Part shown: one piece after another, positions 25,799 to 35,200 of the stretch
How the letters are laid out: every line of letters begins with the position of its first letter
Numbering within the stretch: position 1 is the first letter of the stretch
Source of the DNA: an uncultured Actinomycetes bacterium
Lineage (GTDB): Bacteria; Actinomycetota; Coriobacteriia; Coriobacteriales; Atopobiaceae
Direction: 5' to 3'
Length of the DNA stretch: 48,162 bases
NCBI GenBank assembly: GCA_900318935.1
Contig: ONMP01000027.1
Span: forward strand, 1-48,162
Translations under genes and position numbers: made by a program
Notes under the pieces: generated by a model
The model's database searches: none
The model's input: the letters and a program-made list of their open reading frames with translations, nothing else
What the model was told of the DNA's origin: nothing

Positions 25799-26414
25799 TT
25801 TTCATAATCACGCCTTGGACGATATCGCAGGCGTGCTCGCAGGCGTTAAGGGCAAGTTCCATACGGTCAAAGACGCGCGACCACTTCATGATGTCAAGCG
25901 TGGGTACGTCCCCGTGGAAGAGGTCGGCAAGGGCGTTCTTGTACACCGCATCGCCTTCGTCCTCCGTCACGTCAACGGCCAAGGCCGTCTCCATGACAAT
26001 GCTGTTCTTCTTGAAGCCGGAGAAGTTGTCGAGCACCACAGCAACCTGACCGATAGCCTTGACGGTAACATCAGCCAGCTGAATCGCCTCGGGGCGCATC
26101 TCATCAATATTGAAGAGGTCCAGACGACTCGCGGCTGCCTCCATGTAATCCACCACGTCATCGAGACGTTTGACAAGCGCGCTGATGTCCTCGCGATCGA
26201 AGGGCGTGATGAACGAGTTGCTCAGCTCCATGAAAATCTTTCGTGCCTGCTCATCGCAGATGTTCTCGTATTCCTTCATGCTCGGCACGAGGGCTCGCGA
26301 CGCAGGAAACTCATGGAAGATACGCTGATACACCTCCCCTACCGTAACGAGCTTCTCACCGTACTCTCTAAAAAGACTGTAAAAAACGTCTTCTTTGCGT
26401 TTGACCCTACTCAT
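25791..26414 (-). CDS. DUF47/PhoU-like accessory protein of the PiT transporter
   Basis: The protein has 207 aa; GAGGTG lies before ATG 26414. It is all-helical, with the DUF47 features FYSLFREYGEKLV, ITPFDREDISALVKRLDDVV and EDEGDAVYKNALADLF. Such proteins sit with PiT transporters and probably gate or regulate phosphate flux. It is the first gene of a two-gene leftward operon. Confidence 0.92.
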   Translation of the reverse strand: MSRVKRKEDVFYSLFREYGEKLVTVGEVYQRIFHEFPASRALVPSMKEYENICDEQARKIFMELSNSFITPFDREDISALVKRLDDVVDYMEAAASRLDLFNIDEMRPEAIQLADVTVKAIGQVAVVLDNFSGFKKNSIVMETALAVDVTEDEGDAVYKNALADLFHGDVPTLDIMKWSRVFDRMELALNACEHACDIVQGVIMKNA

Positions 26415-26550
26415 GGTCGCACCTCTTTCAATCGGTAACTAAATTGTACGCAAAACGAAAGGATGATGTGTGGAGCCTTCCGTTATCGTGTTTCGACTTG
26501 GCTTCACCGAATGTAACGAAAGCCACATTGACAAACGAATGCCGATGTGC

Positions 26551-26624
26551 TGACCACGATCCCGCTGTGGGAAAGTGGTCAAAGATTACCACTTTCCCAC
26601 AGCGGGATCGTGGTCATTTTTTTT
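26551..26624. repeat. Family-A repeat, full palindrome (copy A2) with T-tract
   Basis: Arms of 29 bp (26551-26579 and 26588-26616), starting TGACCACGATCCCGCTGTGG, are perfect inverted copies around the 8-base loop CAAAGATT. Eight T follow (26617-26624). The hairpin lies between divergent genes, so the T-tract has no obvious upstream plus-strand transcript to terminate. Confidence 0.9.
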
Positions 26625-26693
26625 AAAAAGTCGCGACATTTTGCTCGCTAAGCTCGTATCTTTGGTGTAGTGGCCCAACAGAAGGGAGATGCT

Positions 26694-28380
26694 ATGAAGC
26701 GGACATTGACGGCGTTGTCGGTTGCCCTGGCACTTGTGCTGGGACTTGTGGCGTGCGGACTCGTACCGCAGCCCCTGGAATCCGAGGCACCCACGACACC
26801 AGAACCCACCCCGACCGAGCAACCGGAGACGACGAGCGAACCCACGGAGACGCTGGGCACCACAAAGAACGAGGGCATGCCTGTCGAGGAGGTGGGCGAC
26901 GTCTACATGGACACGATGGCTGCGGAGTCGGAATCCTACATGCCAGTTCCGGCGCCAGAATCGTACAACACCGAGGAGTATAGCGACATCGATGAGGTCG
27001 GCTTCATCTCCACCAAGTCGCGTCCCCTCTCGACGATCTCTGCTGACGTGGATACGGCAAGCTACGCAAACCTACGTCGCATGTTGCGTGACGGGTGGAA
27101 GACGCTTGCGACGGCCGAAGTGGGCACGAGCGACGACAAGAAGTCCGGCGAGGACGAGTATCCGGTTGAGTATTACGACTATGATTACGATTACACGGGC
27201 GTCATTCCAGCGGGATCCGTACGCATCGAGGAGATGCTCAACTACTTCGACTATGACTACGCTACGCCTGAGGGCGAGGACCTCTTCCGCATCAACGCAC
27301 GCCTCGGGAAGTGCCCGTGGAACCCCGACACCGAGCTCCTCGTGCTTGGCTACGCCACCGGCAAGGAAGACGAGAGCTTTGCACAGAAGGGCTCAAACCT
27401 CGTGTTCCTGATTGACGTCTCAGGCTCGATGGACGAGGCTGACAAGCTGCCCCTGCTCCAGAGCTCCTTTGGTGAGCTTGTGGGAACGCTCGGCGAGAAC
27501 GACCGGGTCTCCATCGTCACCTATTCTGGCGAGGAAGAGGTCGTGCTCGAGGGTGCCAAGGGCAAGGACCAGCAGACCATCATGCGCGCCGTGCGCGGCC
27601 TCAAGGCCGAAGGCTCGACGAACGGTGAGGCAGGCCTTCGCATGGCCTACGAAATCGCCGAAAAGAACCGCATCGAGGGTGGCATCAACCGCATCGTGAT
27701 GGCCTCCGACGGCGATCTCAACGTGGGCATGACGAGCGAGAGCGACCTGCACGACTTCGTGGACAAGCAGCGCGAGAAGGGCATCTACCTCTCGGTTCTC
27801 GGTTTCGGTGCCGGCAACTACAAGGACAACAAGATGGAGACCCTAGCCGACCACGGCAACGGCTCATACCACTACATCGACTGCGAGGCGGAGGCAAAGC
27901 GTGTCTTTGGCGAGCGCATCACGGCGAACCTCGTGCCCTTTGCCGACGACGTAAAGATGCAGGTGGAGTTCAATCCTGCACAGGTAAAGGCCTATCGTCT
28001 ACAGCCAGTTCACGGTGGTATACGAGGTCGTGCGTCCGGATTCTGCGATGGAGTTCAGCGAGCCGGAGCTCAAGTACGAGCAGACCACGGCGGATGCGAA
28101 CGCCTCCACCGAGTGGCTGACCGCCAAACTGCGCTATCAGCCCGCCGCAGGTGGTGACGTTCGCGAGCAGGAGCTCGTCGTCACGGAGAAGGACTGGGCG
28201 GAGGATCCGGGAGACGACTGGCGCTTCGCGGGTGCCGTGAGCGAGTTCGGCATGCTGCTGCGCGACTCAGAATACAAGGGGACGAGCACGTTCGACAATG
28301 TGCGCAAGCTCACGAACGCGGGCGACAACGAGCAGCGCAAGGAGTTCCTCGAGCTGGTGGACCTGGCCGAAAAGAACTGA
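26694..28380 (+). pseudogene. vWA-domain lipoprotein (YfbK-like) with internal deletion and frameshift
   Basis: The gene starts at ATG 26694 after GAAGGGAGA. It has a lipoprotein signal (MKRTLTALSVALALVLGLVA, Cys21), a Thr/Glu/Pro spacer, a vWF-type N-domain (SADVDTASYANLRRMLRDG, VRIEEMLNYFDYDYATPEGED), and a von Willebrand A domain with MIDAS LIDVSGSMDE and ATDGD-like MASDGDLNVGM. At AYRL (~28001) the normal IGYENR...DAGEVGAG segment, about 26 residues in relatives, is absent. The C-terminal DUF3520-type part resumes in another frame from 28003 (SQFTVVYEVVRPDSAMEFSE) to TGA 28378-28380. Loss of a multiple of three minus one, ~77 bases, explains both. The N-terminal half alone may still be made. 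Confidence 0.82.
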
Positions 28381-28406
28381 CCTGCGCGAACCAAATCACG
28401 CGCATG

Positions 28407-28437
28407 AAAGAAGGGGCTGCTTGGCAGTCCCTTCTTT
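28407..28437. terminator. Bidirectional-type hairpin terminator
   Basis: AAAGAAGGGGCTG pairs with CAGTCCCTTCTTT (one G-T wobble) around a short loop. It lies between the convergent vWA and YbjN genes. Confidence 0.75.
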
Positions 28438-28463
28438 GCGTGAGGTCGTTGTGGTGAGTCGTG

Positions 28464-28889
28464 CTATGACGCCCAAATCGCCTGCATGAACTTGACGTAG
28501 GCTTCGTCGCAGATGTTGAGCGTGCGGTTCAGCAGCTCGTAGCAGGTATCTCCCACGACGTTGGGTGCGAGGACCTGGTCGCCGCTTGCGACGATGTCGT
28601 TGTCCTTGTCGAGAAAGAACGTGAGCCAGCGGTAGTTGACGTTGGCCGCGTTGATGGCGCGCAGGGCCGCCTCGGTCTTTCCCTCGGGTACATGGGCTAT
28701 GACGCCACTGCCGAAGTGCATGGACTCACCATCGTTGTCAAACCAGAAGAACACGTCGAGGTGGCTCATGTTTTCCATGTTGTAGCCGATGCGCACGGCG
28801 GGCTGCGCCGCCTCGTGCTCGGCATACTTGATGTCGCGCTGGTCGAGGGCCGTCTCGAACGCTATGAGGTTTGCTGCTCCAGATGCCAT
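28464..28889 (-). CDS. YbjN-domain protein
   Basis: The protein has 141 aa; AAGGAG lies seven bases before ATG 28889. The YbjN/type-III-chaperone-like fold is suggested by MSHLDVFFWFDNDGESMHF, a LRAINAANVNYRWLTFFLDK helix-strand, and the acidic C-terminal VGDTCYELLNRTLNICDEAY. Family function is not settled; E. coli YbjN affects motility and stress phenotypes. It is monocistronic, with a terminator just beyond its stop. Confidence 0.85.
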   Translation of the reverse strand: MASGAANLIAFETALDQRDIKYAEHEAAQPAVRIGYNMENMSHLDVFFWFDNDGESMHFGSGVIAHVPEGKTEAALRAINAANVNYRWLTFFLDKDNDIVASGDQVLAPNVVGDTCYELLNRTLNICDEAYVKFMQAIWAS

Positions 28890-28961
28890 GGCCGCTCCTT
28901 GCTCTCGTGTGTGGTGGAGCCTATTCTAGCACGTATCAAAGGAATCGAGCTATCCAAGCGA

Positions 28962-29027
28962 TGACCACGATCCCGCTGTGGGGAAGTGGTCACTTTTGAC
29001 CACTTCCCCACAGCGGGATCGTGGTCA
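28962..29027. repeat. Family-A repeat, full palindrome (copy A3)
   Basis: Two 31-bp arms (28962-28992 and 28997-29027) are perfect inverted copies around a four-base loop (CTTT). Each begins or ends with the family core TGACCACGATCCCGCTGTGG. The variant centre is GGGGAAG, as in A4, whereas A2 has GGGAAAG. Confidence 0.92.
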
Positions 29028-29036
29028 TAGGCATCC

Positions 29037-29375
29037 CTATCGGTAATAACTCCTCCCATCGTTAACTCCGAAGAGCTTGCGCAAGTAGTCGCTCTTACCA
29101 CTGAGCACACGATCCACGTACACATGGCTATCGTCAACACGGAAGAATGCCAAATAACCATGTGCTTCGACGAAACGCCAATCCGATCGGATGCTACAGA
29201 CGGTATCAAGTGGTGCCGTCGCATAGGGAAAGTCGACAATTCCATCCACACGATCAAGAATCGCCATTATGACTTTATCCGCAGCAGAAGGCTCGCCATT
29301 CTCGACGGCTATCCAATCCCAAATAGTATCCAAGTCGCTAACAGCAAGTGGGGACCAGACAACCTCAGCCGACAT
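29037..29375 (-). CDS. RelE/ParE-family toxin
   Basis: The protein has 112 aa from ATG 29375. It has the ParE/RelE layout: N-terminal VVWSPLAVSDLDTIWDWIAV, a middle DFPYATAPLDT with the conserved Arg-containing strand SIRSDWRFVEAHGYLAFFRV, and C-terminal VYVDRVLSGKSDYLRKLFG. Toxins of this superfamily block translation by mRNA cleavage on the ribosome or poison gyrase. The gene overlaps the antitoxin gene by 11 bases and is the second gene of the pair. An in-frame upstream start at 29408 would lie well inside the antitoxin gene and is less likely. Confidence 0.85.
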   Translation of the reverse strand: MSAEVVWSPLAVSDLDTIWDWIAVENGEPSAADKVIMAILDRVDGIVDFPYATAPLDTVCSIRSDWRFVEAHGYLAFFRVDDSHVYVDRVLSGKSDYLRKLFGVNDGRSYYR

Positions 29376-29628
29376 CCGATGCCCTTCCCGCAAAGCGTGC
29401 CCGCACATTAGCCGAACTCACCCAGCCATCGGACTCACCAGACACACGGCCCCGGCCAAGCTCGGAGAACAACGCCTGCTCGGCCACGAGGCAGTCGTAG
29501 TCACTCATATCAAGTATTGCATAACGACCATGTCCATTCTTGGTGAGGAATACCGGGGAACCAGGAGCAACTTCATCTAGAACATCTGAATAGCTACGTA
29601 ACGTCGAAACAGGCATGATAGTAGGCAT
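29365..29628 (-). CDS. Phd/YefM-family antitoxin
   Basis: The protein has 87 aa from ATG 29628, with GGAG seven bases upstream. It has the Phd/YefM DNA-binding start (STLRSYSDVLDEVAPGSPVF, LTKNGHGRYAILDMSDYDCL) and a C-terminal tail that would wrap the toxin. The open frame extends upstream but without a plausible start. Autoregulation of the operon by the antitoxin-toxin complex is the family norm; no clear operator palindrome was picked out. Confidence 0.88.
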   Translation of the reverse strand: MPTIMPVSTLRSYSDVLDEVAPGSPVFLTKNGHGRYAILDMSDYDCLVAEQALFSELGRGRVSGESDGWVSSANVRARFAGRASDVG

Positions 29629-29710
29629 TGGGCATCTCCAATAAATACGCTGTAAAATCTTGCACAATATTGTACAGCATCTGCGGAATCTCCGGAAGCC
29701 GAGCTCTCTC

Positions 29711-29741
29711 TGACCACGATCCCGCTGTGGGGAAGTGGTCA
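29711..29741. repeat. Family-A repeat, single arm (copy A4)
   Basis: One 31-bp arm identical to the left arm of A3, with no inverted partner. Its last three bases (TCA at 29739-29741) are the stop codon of the leftward anti-sigma gene. Confidence 0.88.
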
Positions 29742-30305
29742 CTCCAGCACGTACCAGAGGGATGAATCCTCGTAACGGACGTAGGTGCCAGCATCGCTTC
29801 GCACAACCTCGCACGCGACCGACATCACGCCGTCCTCGCTCGCCGCTTCTGCTGCCTCAGCCAGCGACTCGTCCACTTCGCCGTCAAAGGCCTTACCCAC
29901 GCGCATACGCTCTCCCGAGGCCAAAGTGACGAGTGGACACTCGATTGCCAGGGACGACCGGGTAAGCGTGGACTTGGCTACGGGAGTGGCAGACTCACCA
30001 GCAACACTCTCCTCTTCCTCGTAAGCGACGGTATCGAGACGCGCGTTCGACTCAGACGACGTGTTTGCGCTAGGCCTCACGAGAAGCACGGCCAGCAGAA
30101 GGCACGCAGCCAAGGGCAGCAACGCCAGCCATGCGCGGCCCACGCGCCTTTCCGCTCCTCGTGGCATCGTTTCGACGGCTTCCTCCGTCCCCGCAGGCTC
30201 CGCTTGCAGCACCCGCGCGAGCACACGCTCCTCAACCTCGGCGCTCGGCGAGAAAGACTCGTACGCCTCGTGTAACCGCAAGCTCAGCTCATCTTCGCGC
30301 GACAT
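29739..30305 (-). CDS. Anti-sigma-factor-like membrane protein
   Basis: The protein has 188 aa taking ATG 30305, which has GGAGG five bases upstream; ATG 30317 and GTG 30320 are also in frame. Residues ~1-65 are a cytosolic, acidic helical domain. A single membrane helix (AWLALLPLAACLLLAVLLV) follows, then an extracytoplasmic domain with no known family. No HxxxCxxC zinc motif is present, so it is not a canonical ZAS anti-sigma factor. Its place directly after, and overlapping, an ECF sigma gene makes regulation of that sigma factor the likely role. The stop codon lies in a family-A repeat arm. Confidence 0.7.
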   Translation of the reverse strand: MSREDELSLRLHEAYESFSPSAEVEERVLARVLQAEPAGTEEAVETMPRGAERRVGRAWLALLPLAACLLLAVLLVRPSANTSSESNARLDTVAYEEEESVAGESATPVAKSTLTRSSLAIECPLVTLASGERMRVGKAFDGEVDESLAEAAEAASEDGVMSVACEVVRSDAGTYVRYEDSSLWYVLE

Positions 30306-30316
30306 CCGGTCCTCCA

Positions 30317-30814
30317 TCACGCACCCCCCAGCGCGGCCTTAAGCAGTCCTCGCGCATCACGCAGGCGATTTCGCACCGTCGACGCGGGTATGCCCAGCAT
30401 GCGGGCAATCTCGGCCGTCTTGTAGCCCTCATAGTAGTACATGTACACACAGTCCTTGTACTTCGCCGGAAGCCGCAGCACCGCGTCCACAGTTTCGTCC
30501 AGATGGTCAGCCTCCCCCGTCACCATCTCCATACGCTCTCCGAAAGACTCCGTCCTCTTGCGCCGCGCACTCTTGAGCTCGTCCTTGCACAGGTTCGCCG
30601 CGCACACGATGAGCCAAGCCTTCTCGTGCCCCTCGTCCTCGAAGCCGCGCGGATGATCCAAGAGTTTCATAAAAACGCCCTGCGCCGCATCCTCGGCATC
30701 TGCCGCCGAACCCAAGTACGAGTAACAAAGCCTGTACACCATGGCAAAGTGCCGCCGAAAGACGGCTTCTATGTCGGGGGGTGAGCCGACATCCCGAGCG
30801 ACCTTGTTCGTCAT
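30317..30814 (-). CDS. ECF RNA polymerase sigma factor
   Basis: The protein has 165 aa from ATG 30814. Region 2 reads DIEAVFRRHFAMVYRLCYSY with GSAADAEDAAQGVFMKLLDH, and region 4 reads LPAKYKDCVYMYYYEGYKTA followed by EIARMLGIPASTVRNRLRDA. Region 3 is absent, as in all ECF factors. It would direct RNA polymerase to a small regulon, likely in response to a membrane or envelope signal. It overlaps the downstream anti-sigma-like gene and starts 12 bases after the membrane-protein gene. Confidence 0.92.
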   Translation of the reverse strand: MTNKVARDVGSPPDIEAVFRRHFAMVYRLCYSYLGSAADAEDAAQGVFMKLLDHPRGFEDEGHEKAWLIVCAANLCKDELKSARRKRTESFGERMEMVTGEADHLDETVDAVLRLPAKYKDCVYMYYYEGYKTAEIARMLGIPASTVRNRLRDARGLLKAALGGA

Positions 30815-30826
30815 AACCCTGCACAC

Positions 30827-31369
30827 CTACGAGCTGAGGCTCTGCAGCACGTCGAAGCGGTCGATGCGTATCAGAATCTGTTCGAGATCGACCATCGGCC
30901 GCAGCAGCGCCCGACGCCTGTGCCCAACAAAGACGCTCACGCTACGATCCTGCAGCGCGGTCAGCGAGGTAACCCACTCCATGGCGCTGATGTCTTCGTA
31001 TCGAATCGTCACGGTAGGACCAAAGAACGGCGTCACGGTCATGAAGTCGTCAAAGGTCACCACCTTGTAGCGCCGCAGCATGACCCACAGCGCAAACGCG
31101 GTAACGTGAAATGCACCAAAGAACGCCAGGACGACGATGCTGTCGACCTCGAACACGCTCAGCACGCACAGCCAAGTTAGCAGCACTCCAAGCGCGCCCA
31201 TGAACGCCATGGCAAAGACGATTCCCCACGAAAAGGTATTCGCGATAACATAGGTATCGTGGTGGCTGTGATGCCGCTCCGAGATGTCGGCGTCACTTGC
31301 CCACACGATCAACGCCGAAAGCATCGGAATGCCCACCACCAAACCAGTAAGGAACCACGTCTCTGCCAT
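30827..31369 (-). CDS. Membrane protein with PH-like cytosolic domain
   Basis: The protein has 180 aa from ATG 31369 (AGGTGA upstream); a GTG at 31378 is an alternative. Three to four helices are seen: WFLTGLVVGIPMLSALIVWA, a central pair (FSWGIVFAMAFMGALGVLLT) and VLAFFGAFHVTAFALWVML. The C-terminal ~75 residues (VVTFDDFMTVTPFFGPTVTI onward) look like a small bacterial PH-type beta domain. It lies between the phosphatase and sigma genes in one leftward operon; function unknown. Confidence 0.72.
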   Translation of the reverse strand: MAETWFLTGLVVGIPMLSALIVWASDADISERHHSHHDTYVIANTFSWGIVFAMAFMGALGVLLTWLCVLSVFEVDSIVVLAFFGAFHVTAFALWVMLRRYKVVTFDDFMTVTPFFGPTVTIRYEDISAMEWVTSLTALQDRSVSVFVGHRRRALLRPMVDLEQILIRIDRFDVLQSLSS

Positions 31370-31378
31370 GAAGGTCAC

Positions 31379-32125
31379 CTATTCCTCAATGAGGCGGCGG
31401 CGCACGGCGGCAACATCCTCATCGGGCACGCCACATTCGAGCAAGAAGCTCTCGACCCCGTCATGCACCTGGTCCATGACGTCGTAGGTCTTTTCGATGA
31501 CTTCAGCGGCTGAGTCGAGAATCGGACGCCAGCGACGAAGATCCGGATCCTCCCACTGCGCATACCACATCGGAGAGCGCATGAGGTTGGGGCGGGTCTG
31601 CACGTAGTTGGCCACGATATCCCACTTGTCCACACCGGCAAGGCTCAGGAGCAGCATCGCAAGAACCCCCGTACGATCCTTGCCCACCGCACAGTGAAAG
31701 AGCACGCATCCCTCGGGAGCCTCCGCGATGAAGCGGAAGCAGGCGCGCACTCCCTCGTAGTTCTCAAGAATCATGCGATACATCTGATCCATGGGCACGC
31801 TCGCGGGATCGAATCCGCCCGGCTGATCCATCTCGGCGATGTTGAACTCGAGCAAGGGAATGTTTGCGTGCACCACGTTTCGGGCGATGGGTCTGTCTGG
31901 ATCATTGGCAACCTCAGACGGGTCGCGCAGGTCGATAACGGCACGAACACCGTAGTCATACAAGAAGCGCTCGTCACGCGCAGTGAGCATGGAGAGGCCG
32001 TCAGAGCGCAGGAAGCGGTGGAAGAGGGTCTGTCCGCCGTTTGCCGTGGGATAGCCACCCAAATCGCGCACGTTGTCCGCGCCTTCGAGCGGTAGTCTCA
32101 CCCAACTTCGTTCGTAAGGATCCAT
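31379..32125 (-). CDS. Tyrosine-type protein phosphatase (Y_phosphatase3/LpxE-like PTP)
   Basis: The protein has 248 aa from ATG 32125, with AAGGGA upstream. It starts with the family hallmark NVRDLGGYPTANGGQTLFHR and carries the P-loop HCAVGKDRTGV (catalytic Cys145, Arg151). AVIDLRDPSEVAND is the second conserved segment. Such secreted or cytosolic phosphatases hydrolyse phosphotyrosine and phosphoinositides in pathogen relatives; no signal peptide is present here, so it should be cytosolic. It is the first gene of the phosphatase/membrane/ECF/anti-sigma run. Confidence 0.9.
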   Translation of the reverse strand: MDPYERSWVRLPLEGADNVRDLGGYPTANGGQTLFHRFLRSDGLSMLTARDERFLYDYGVRAVIDLRDPSEVANDPDRPIARNVVHANIPLLEFNIAEMDQPGGFDPASVPMDQMYRMILENYEGVRACFRFIAEAPEGCVLFHCAVGKDRTGVLAMLLLSLAGVDKWDIVANYVQTRPNLMRSPMWYAQWEDPDLRRWRPILDSAAEVIEKTYDVMDQVHDGVESFLLECGVPDEDVAAVRRRLIEE

Positions 32126-32220
32126 AGGTTCCCTTCTGTCTTGCCGATACCCTCGGCAGATTGGCATCGTCACTACTGTAGCGCAAACGACACGCCAACG
32201 TGCGGCTGAAGCGGTGGAGT

Positions 32221-32253
32221 GGCACACGAAAGGGGTGACCCCTTCCGCGTGCC
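32221..32253. terminator. Hairpin after the activase gene
   Basis: GGCACACGAAAGGGG (32221-32235) pairs with the inverse 32239-32253 allowing mismatches, around a three-base loop. It lies 14 bases after the activase stop on the minus strand. No T-run follows, so it may be a weak terminator or a 3' stabilising stem. Confidence 0.5.
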
Positions 32254-32266
32254 CCTTTATTCGGTA

Positions 32267-35200
32267 CTAGGCTTTCAGCGAGGCCTCGATGCGGTCAAAG
32301 ACGGTCTCGCCCAGCTCGTCGCCCTCCAGCACGAAGCCCTTACCCTCGCGGAAGTTCTCCTTCGCCACGCTGATCATGAGCTTGATGCGATTGAGCTGGT
32401 TCACCTCGGAGGCACCGGGGTCGTAGTCCACGGCCACGATGTTGCTCTCGGGATGCATCTGGCGCAGGCGCTTGATTACTGACTTGCCGACCACGTGGTT
32501 GGGCAGGCAGGCGAAAGGCGAGGCGCAGACGATGTTTGGCGTGCCGGTCTCGATGAGCTCGATCATCTCGGCCGTGAGGAGCCAGCCCTCCCCCATCGTG
32601 TTGCAGAGCGAGAGTACCTGCTCGGCCTTCTTTCCAAGGTCGAATATCTGCGTGTACGGCTCGAAGCGTTCGCTCTCTTCGAGCATCTCGTTGATGGGCG
32701 CGCGCAGGGCGTCGAGGGCTGCGATGCCGATGCCGTGCGTCAGGCGCTTCTGCGGCTTGGTGCCGAGCTCGTGCTTGAGATGGATCTGGTTCGACGTGCC
32801 AAAGAGGAAGAAGTCCACGAGTCCCGGCACATTGGCCTCACAACCCTCGGCCTCGATGACGCGCACGACGTCGTTGTTTGCCGTGGGATGGAACTTTACG
32901 AGGATCTCGCCGACCACGCCGACACGCGGCTTCGAGCGGTCGTTGATAAGCGGCAGGGTATCAAAAGCCTTGACCGTGTCACGACAGAGCCGATAGAACG
33001 CCTTGCGCGAGGCGCGAGGCACCTGCACCTTGGCGCGGGCCATGAGGTCGGCGTAGAGTTTGTCGGCGGCGCCGGGCACGGCCTCGTAGGGGCGCGTGCG
33101 GTAGAGGCACTGCATGATGAGGTCGCCATACAGCAGCGAGTAGATGGCGCTCATCAAGAGCCGCGGCTGCAGGATGTTGAAGCCAGGGTTGGACTCGTCG
33201 AGGCCACCGGCCACCGAGAGCGAGATGACGGGAATCTCGGGATGCCCAGACTCCTTGAGCGCCTTGCGAATGAGGGCGATGTAGTTGGTCGCACGGCACC
33301 CGCCGCCGGTCTGCGAGATGAGCACGGCGGTACGCTTGAGGTCGTACTTGCCCGAAAGCACTGCGTTGATGAGCTGGCCTGTCACGAGGATCGACGGATA
33401 GCAGATGTCGTTGTTTACGTATTTGAGGCCCGCGTCGACTGCGCCCGGGTCCACCGAGGGAAGAAGCACCAGGTTGTAACCGCCATCGCGCAGCACGGCC
33501 TCCACCAGCTCGAAGTGAATGGGCGACATCTGCGGCGCGAGGATGGTGTAGCCACCCTCCTGCATCTCTTTGGTGAAGCGCACCTTGTTGAACGCCGCAC
33601 TCTGCGAGGGACGATACACCGGGGGTCGGCGGCGCAGGTCGGTCTGGCGTGCTTGCTCCAGCGAACCGTCGGCCATACGCACCTGTGGCGGCTCAACCTC
33701 GGTCGTTTCGCCGCGCTCGACCTGCAGCTCAAGCTTCTCGCGCTCCTCCTCAAGGGCGGCCATGAGCGAGCGGATGCGGATGCGCGCGGCACCGAGGTTC
33801 GAGACCTCGTCTATCTTTAGCACGGTGTAAATCTTGTCGCTTGCCTCGAGAATCTCCTGCACCTGGTCGCAGGTCAGCGCATCGAGACCGCAGCCGAAAC
33901 TGTTGAGCTGCACGAGGTCGAGGTCGTTGCGCGTGGCGACGAAACGCGCCGCTCGATACAGGCGACTGTGGTACATCCACTGATCGACTACGCGGATGGG
34001 CCGCTCGGGAGCCATCTTGTGCGCCACGCTGTCCTCGGTCAGAACCGCAAAGCCAAAGCCGTTCACCAGCTCCGGGATGGCGTGGTTGATCTCGGGGTCG
34101 TTGTGGTAGGGACGGCCCGCGATCACGATGCCGTGCGCGTCGTGCTTCTCGATCCAGGCAAGGGCCTCGTCGCCCATGCGATGCATGGCGTCCTTGAACT
34201 CGAGGTCCGCCTGCCAGGCCGCATCGACAGCCGCGCTAATCTGCTTGCGTGTGATGCGCATGCCCCGGAAGCGGCCTTTACCGTGCTTTGCGTCCTCCTC
34301 GCGCTGCAGCGACACGATCTCGTAGAGGCGACGCTTGAGCTCGCTCTTGTTGTCGTAGGGCAAGAAGGGCGCCAGGTACTCCACCTCGGGCGTGTCGAGC
34401 TCGTCCACGTTGAGCTCGAGCGCCTGGGGATAGCTCATTACGATGGGGCAGTTGTAATGGTTGCCGGCTGTCTCGTCTTCCTGCCGCTCCCAGCGGACGC
34501 AGGGCATCCAGATGAAGTCCACGTCCTTCTCGAGCAGGTTCATGATGTGGCCGTGGCTGAGTTTGGCAGGATAGCACACGCTCTCGCTCGGCATGGACTC
34601 GATGCCTGCCTCGTAGATGCGCTTGGTGGATTGGTCGGAAAGCACCACCGAGAAGCCGAGGCGCGTGAAGAACTCGTGCCAGAAGGGATAGTTTTCGTAC
34701 ATGTTGAGCGCACGCGGGATGCCCACGGTGCCGCGCGGTGCGTCCTCGGGAGCTAGCCCCTCACGATTAAAGAGCAGCTCATTCTTTGCCTTGAAGAGGT
34801 TCGGAGCCTCGACCGCGCCCTTGCGCGTGCGGCCAGAGCCCTTCTCGCAACGGTTGCCGGTGATGAAGCGCCTGCCTCCGCCGAAATCGTTAATCGTGAG
34901 CAGGCAGTTGTTTGAGCAGCGCCCGCAGTTGACCTTGGTGAGCTTGACCGTGAGCTCGTTGAGCGCGCGGCGGTCGAGCACCGTCGAGATGCCATCGTGG
35001 CCGGCGCGGTCGCGCGCGAGCAGGGCCGCCCCATAGGCGCCCATGTTGCCCGCGATGTCGGGGCGAATGACCTCGCGCCCGGTGAGCATCTCGAAGGCAC
35101 GCAGGGTTGCGTCGCTCATGAAGGTGCCGCCCTGCACCACGATGTGGGCGCCTATCTCGTCGTAGTCGCGCAGCTTGATGACCTTAAAGAGGGCATTCTT

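Noticed and set aside
26551..26624. Ordinary intrinsic terminator
   Set aside because: The hairpin with T-tract lies between divergent genes and shares its sequence with four other sites, so a repeat-family explanation fits better.
32495..33820. 441-codon plus-strand open frame inside the activase gene
   Set aside because: It is the shadow of a high-GC gene with strong motifs on the minus strand.
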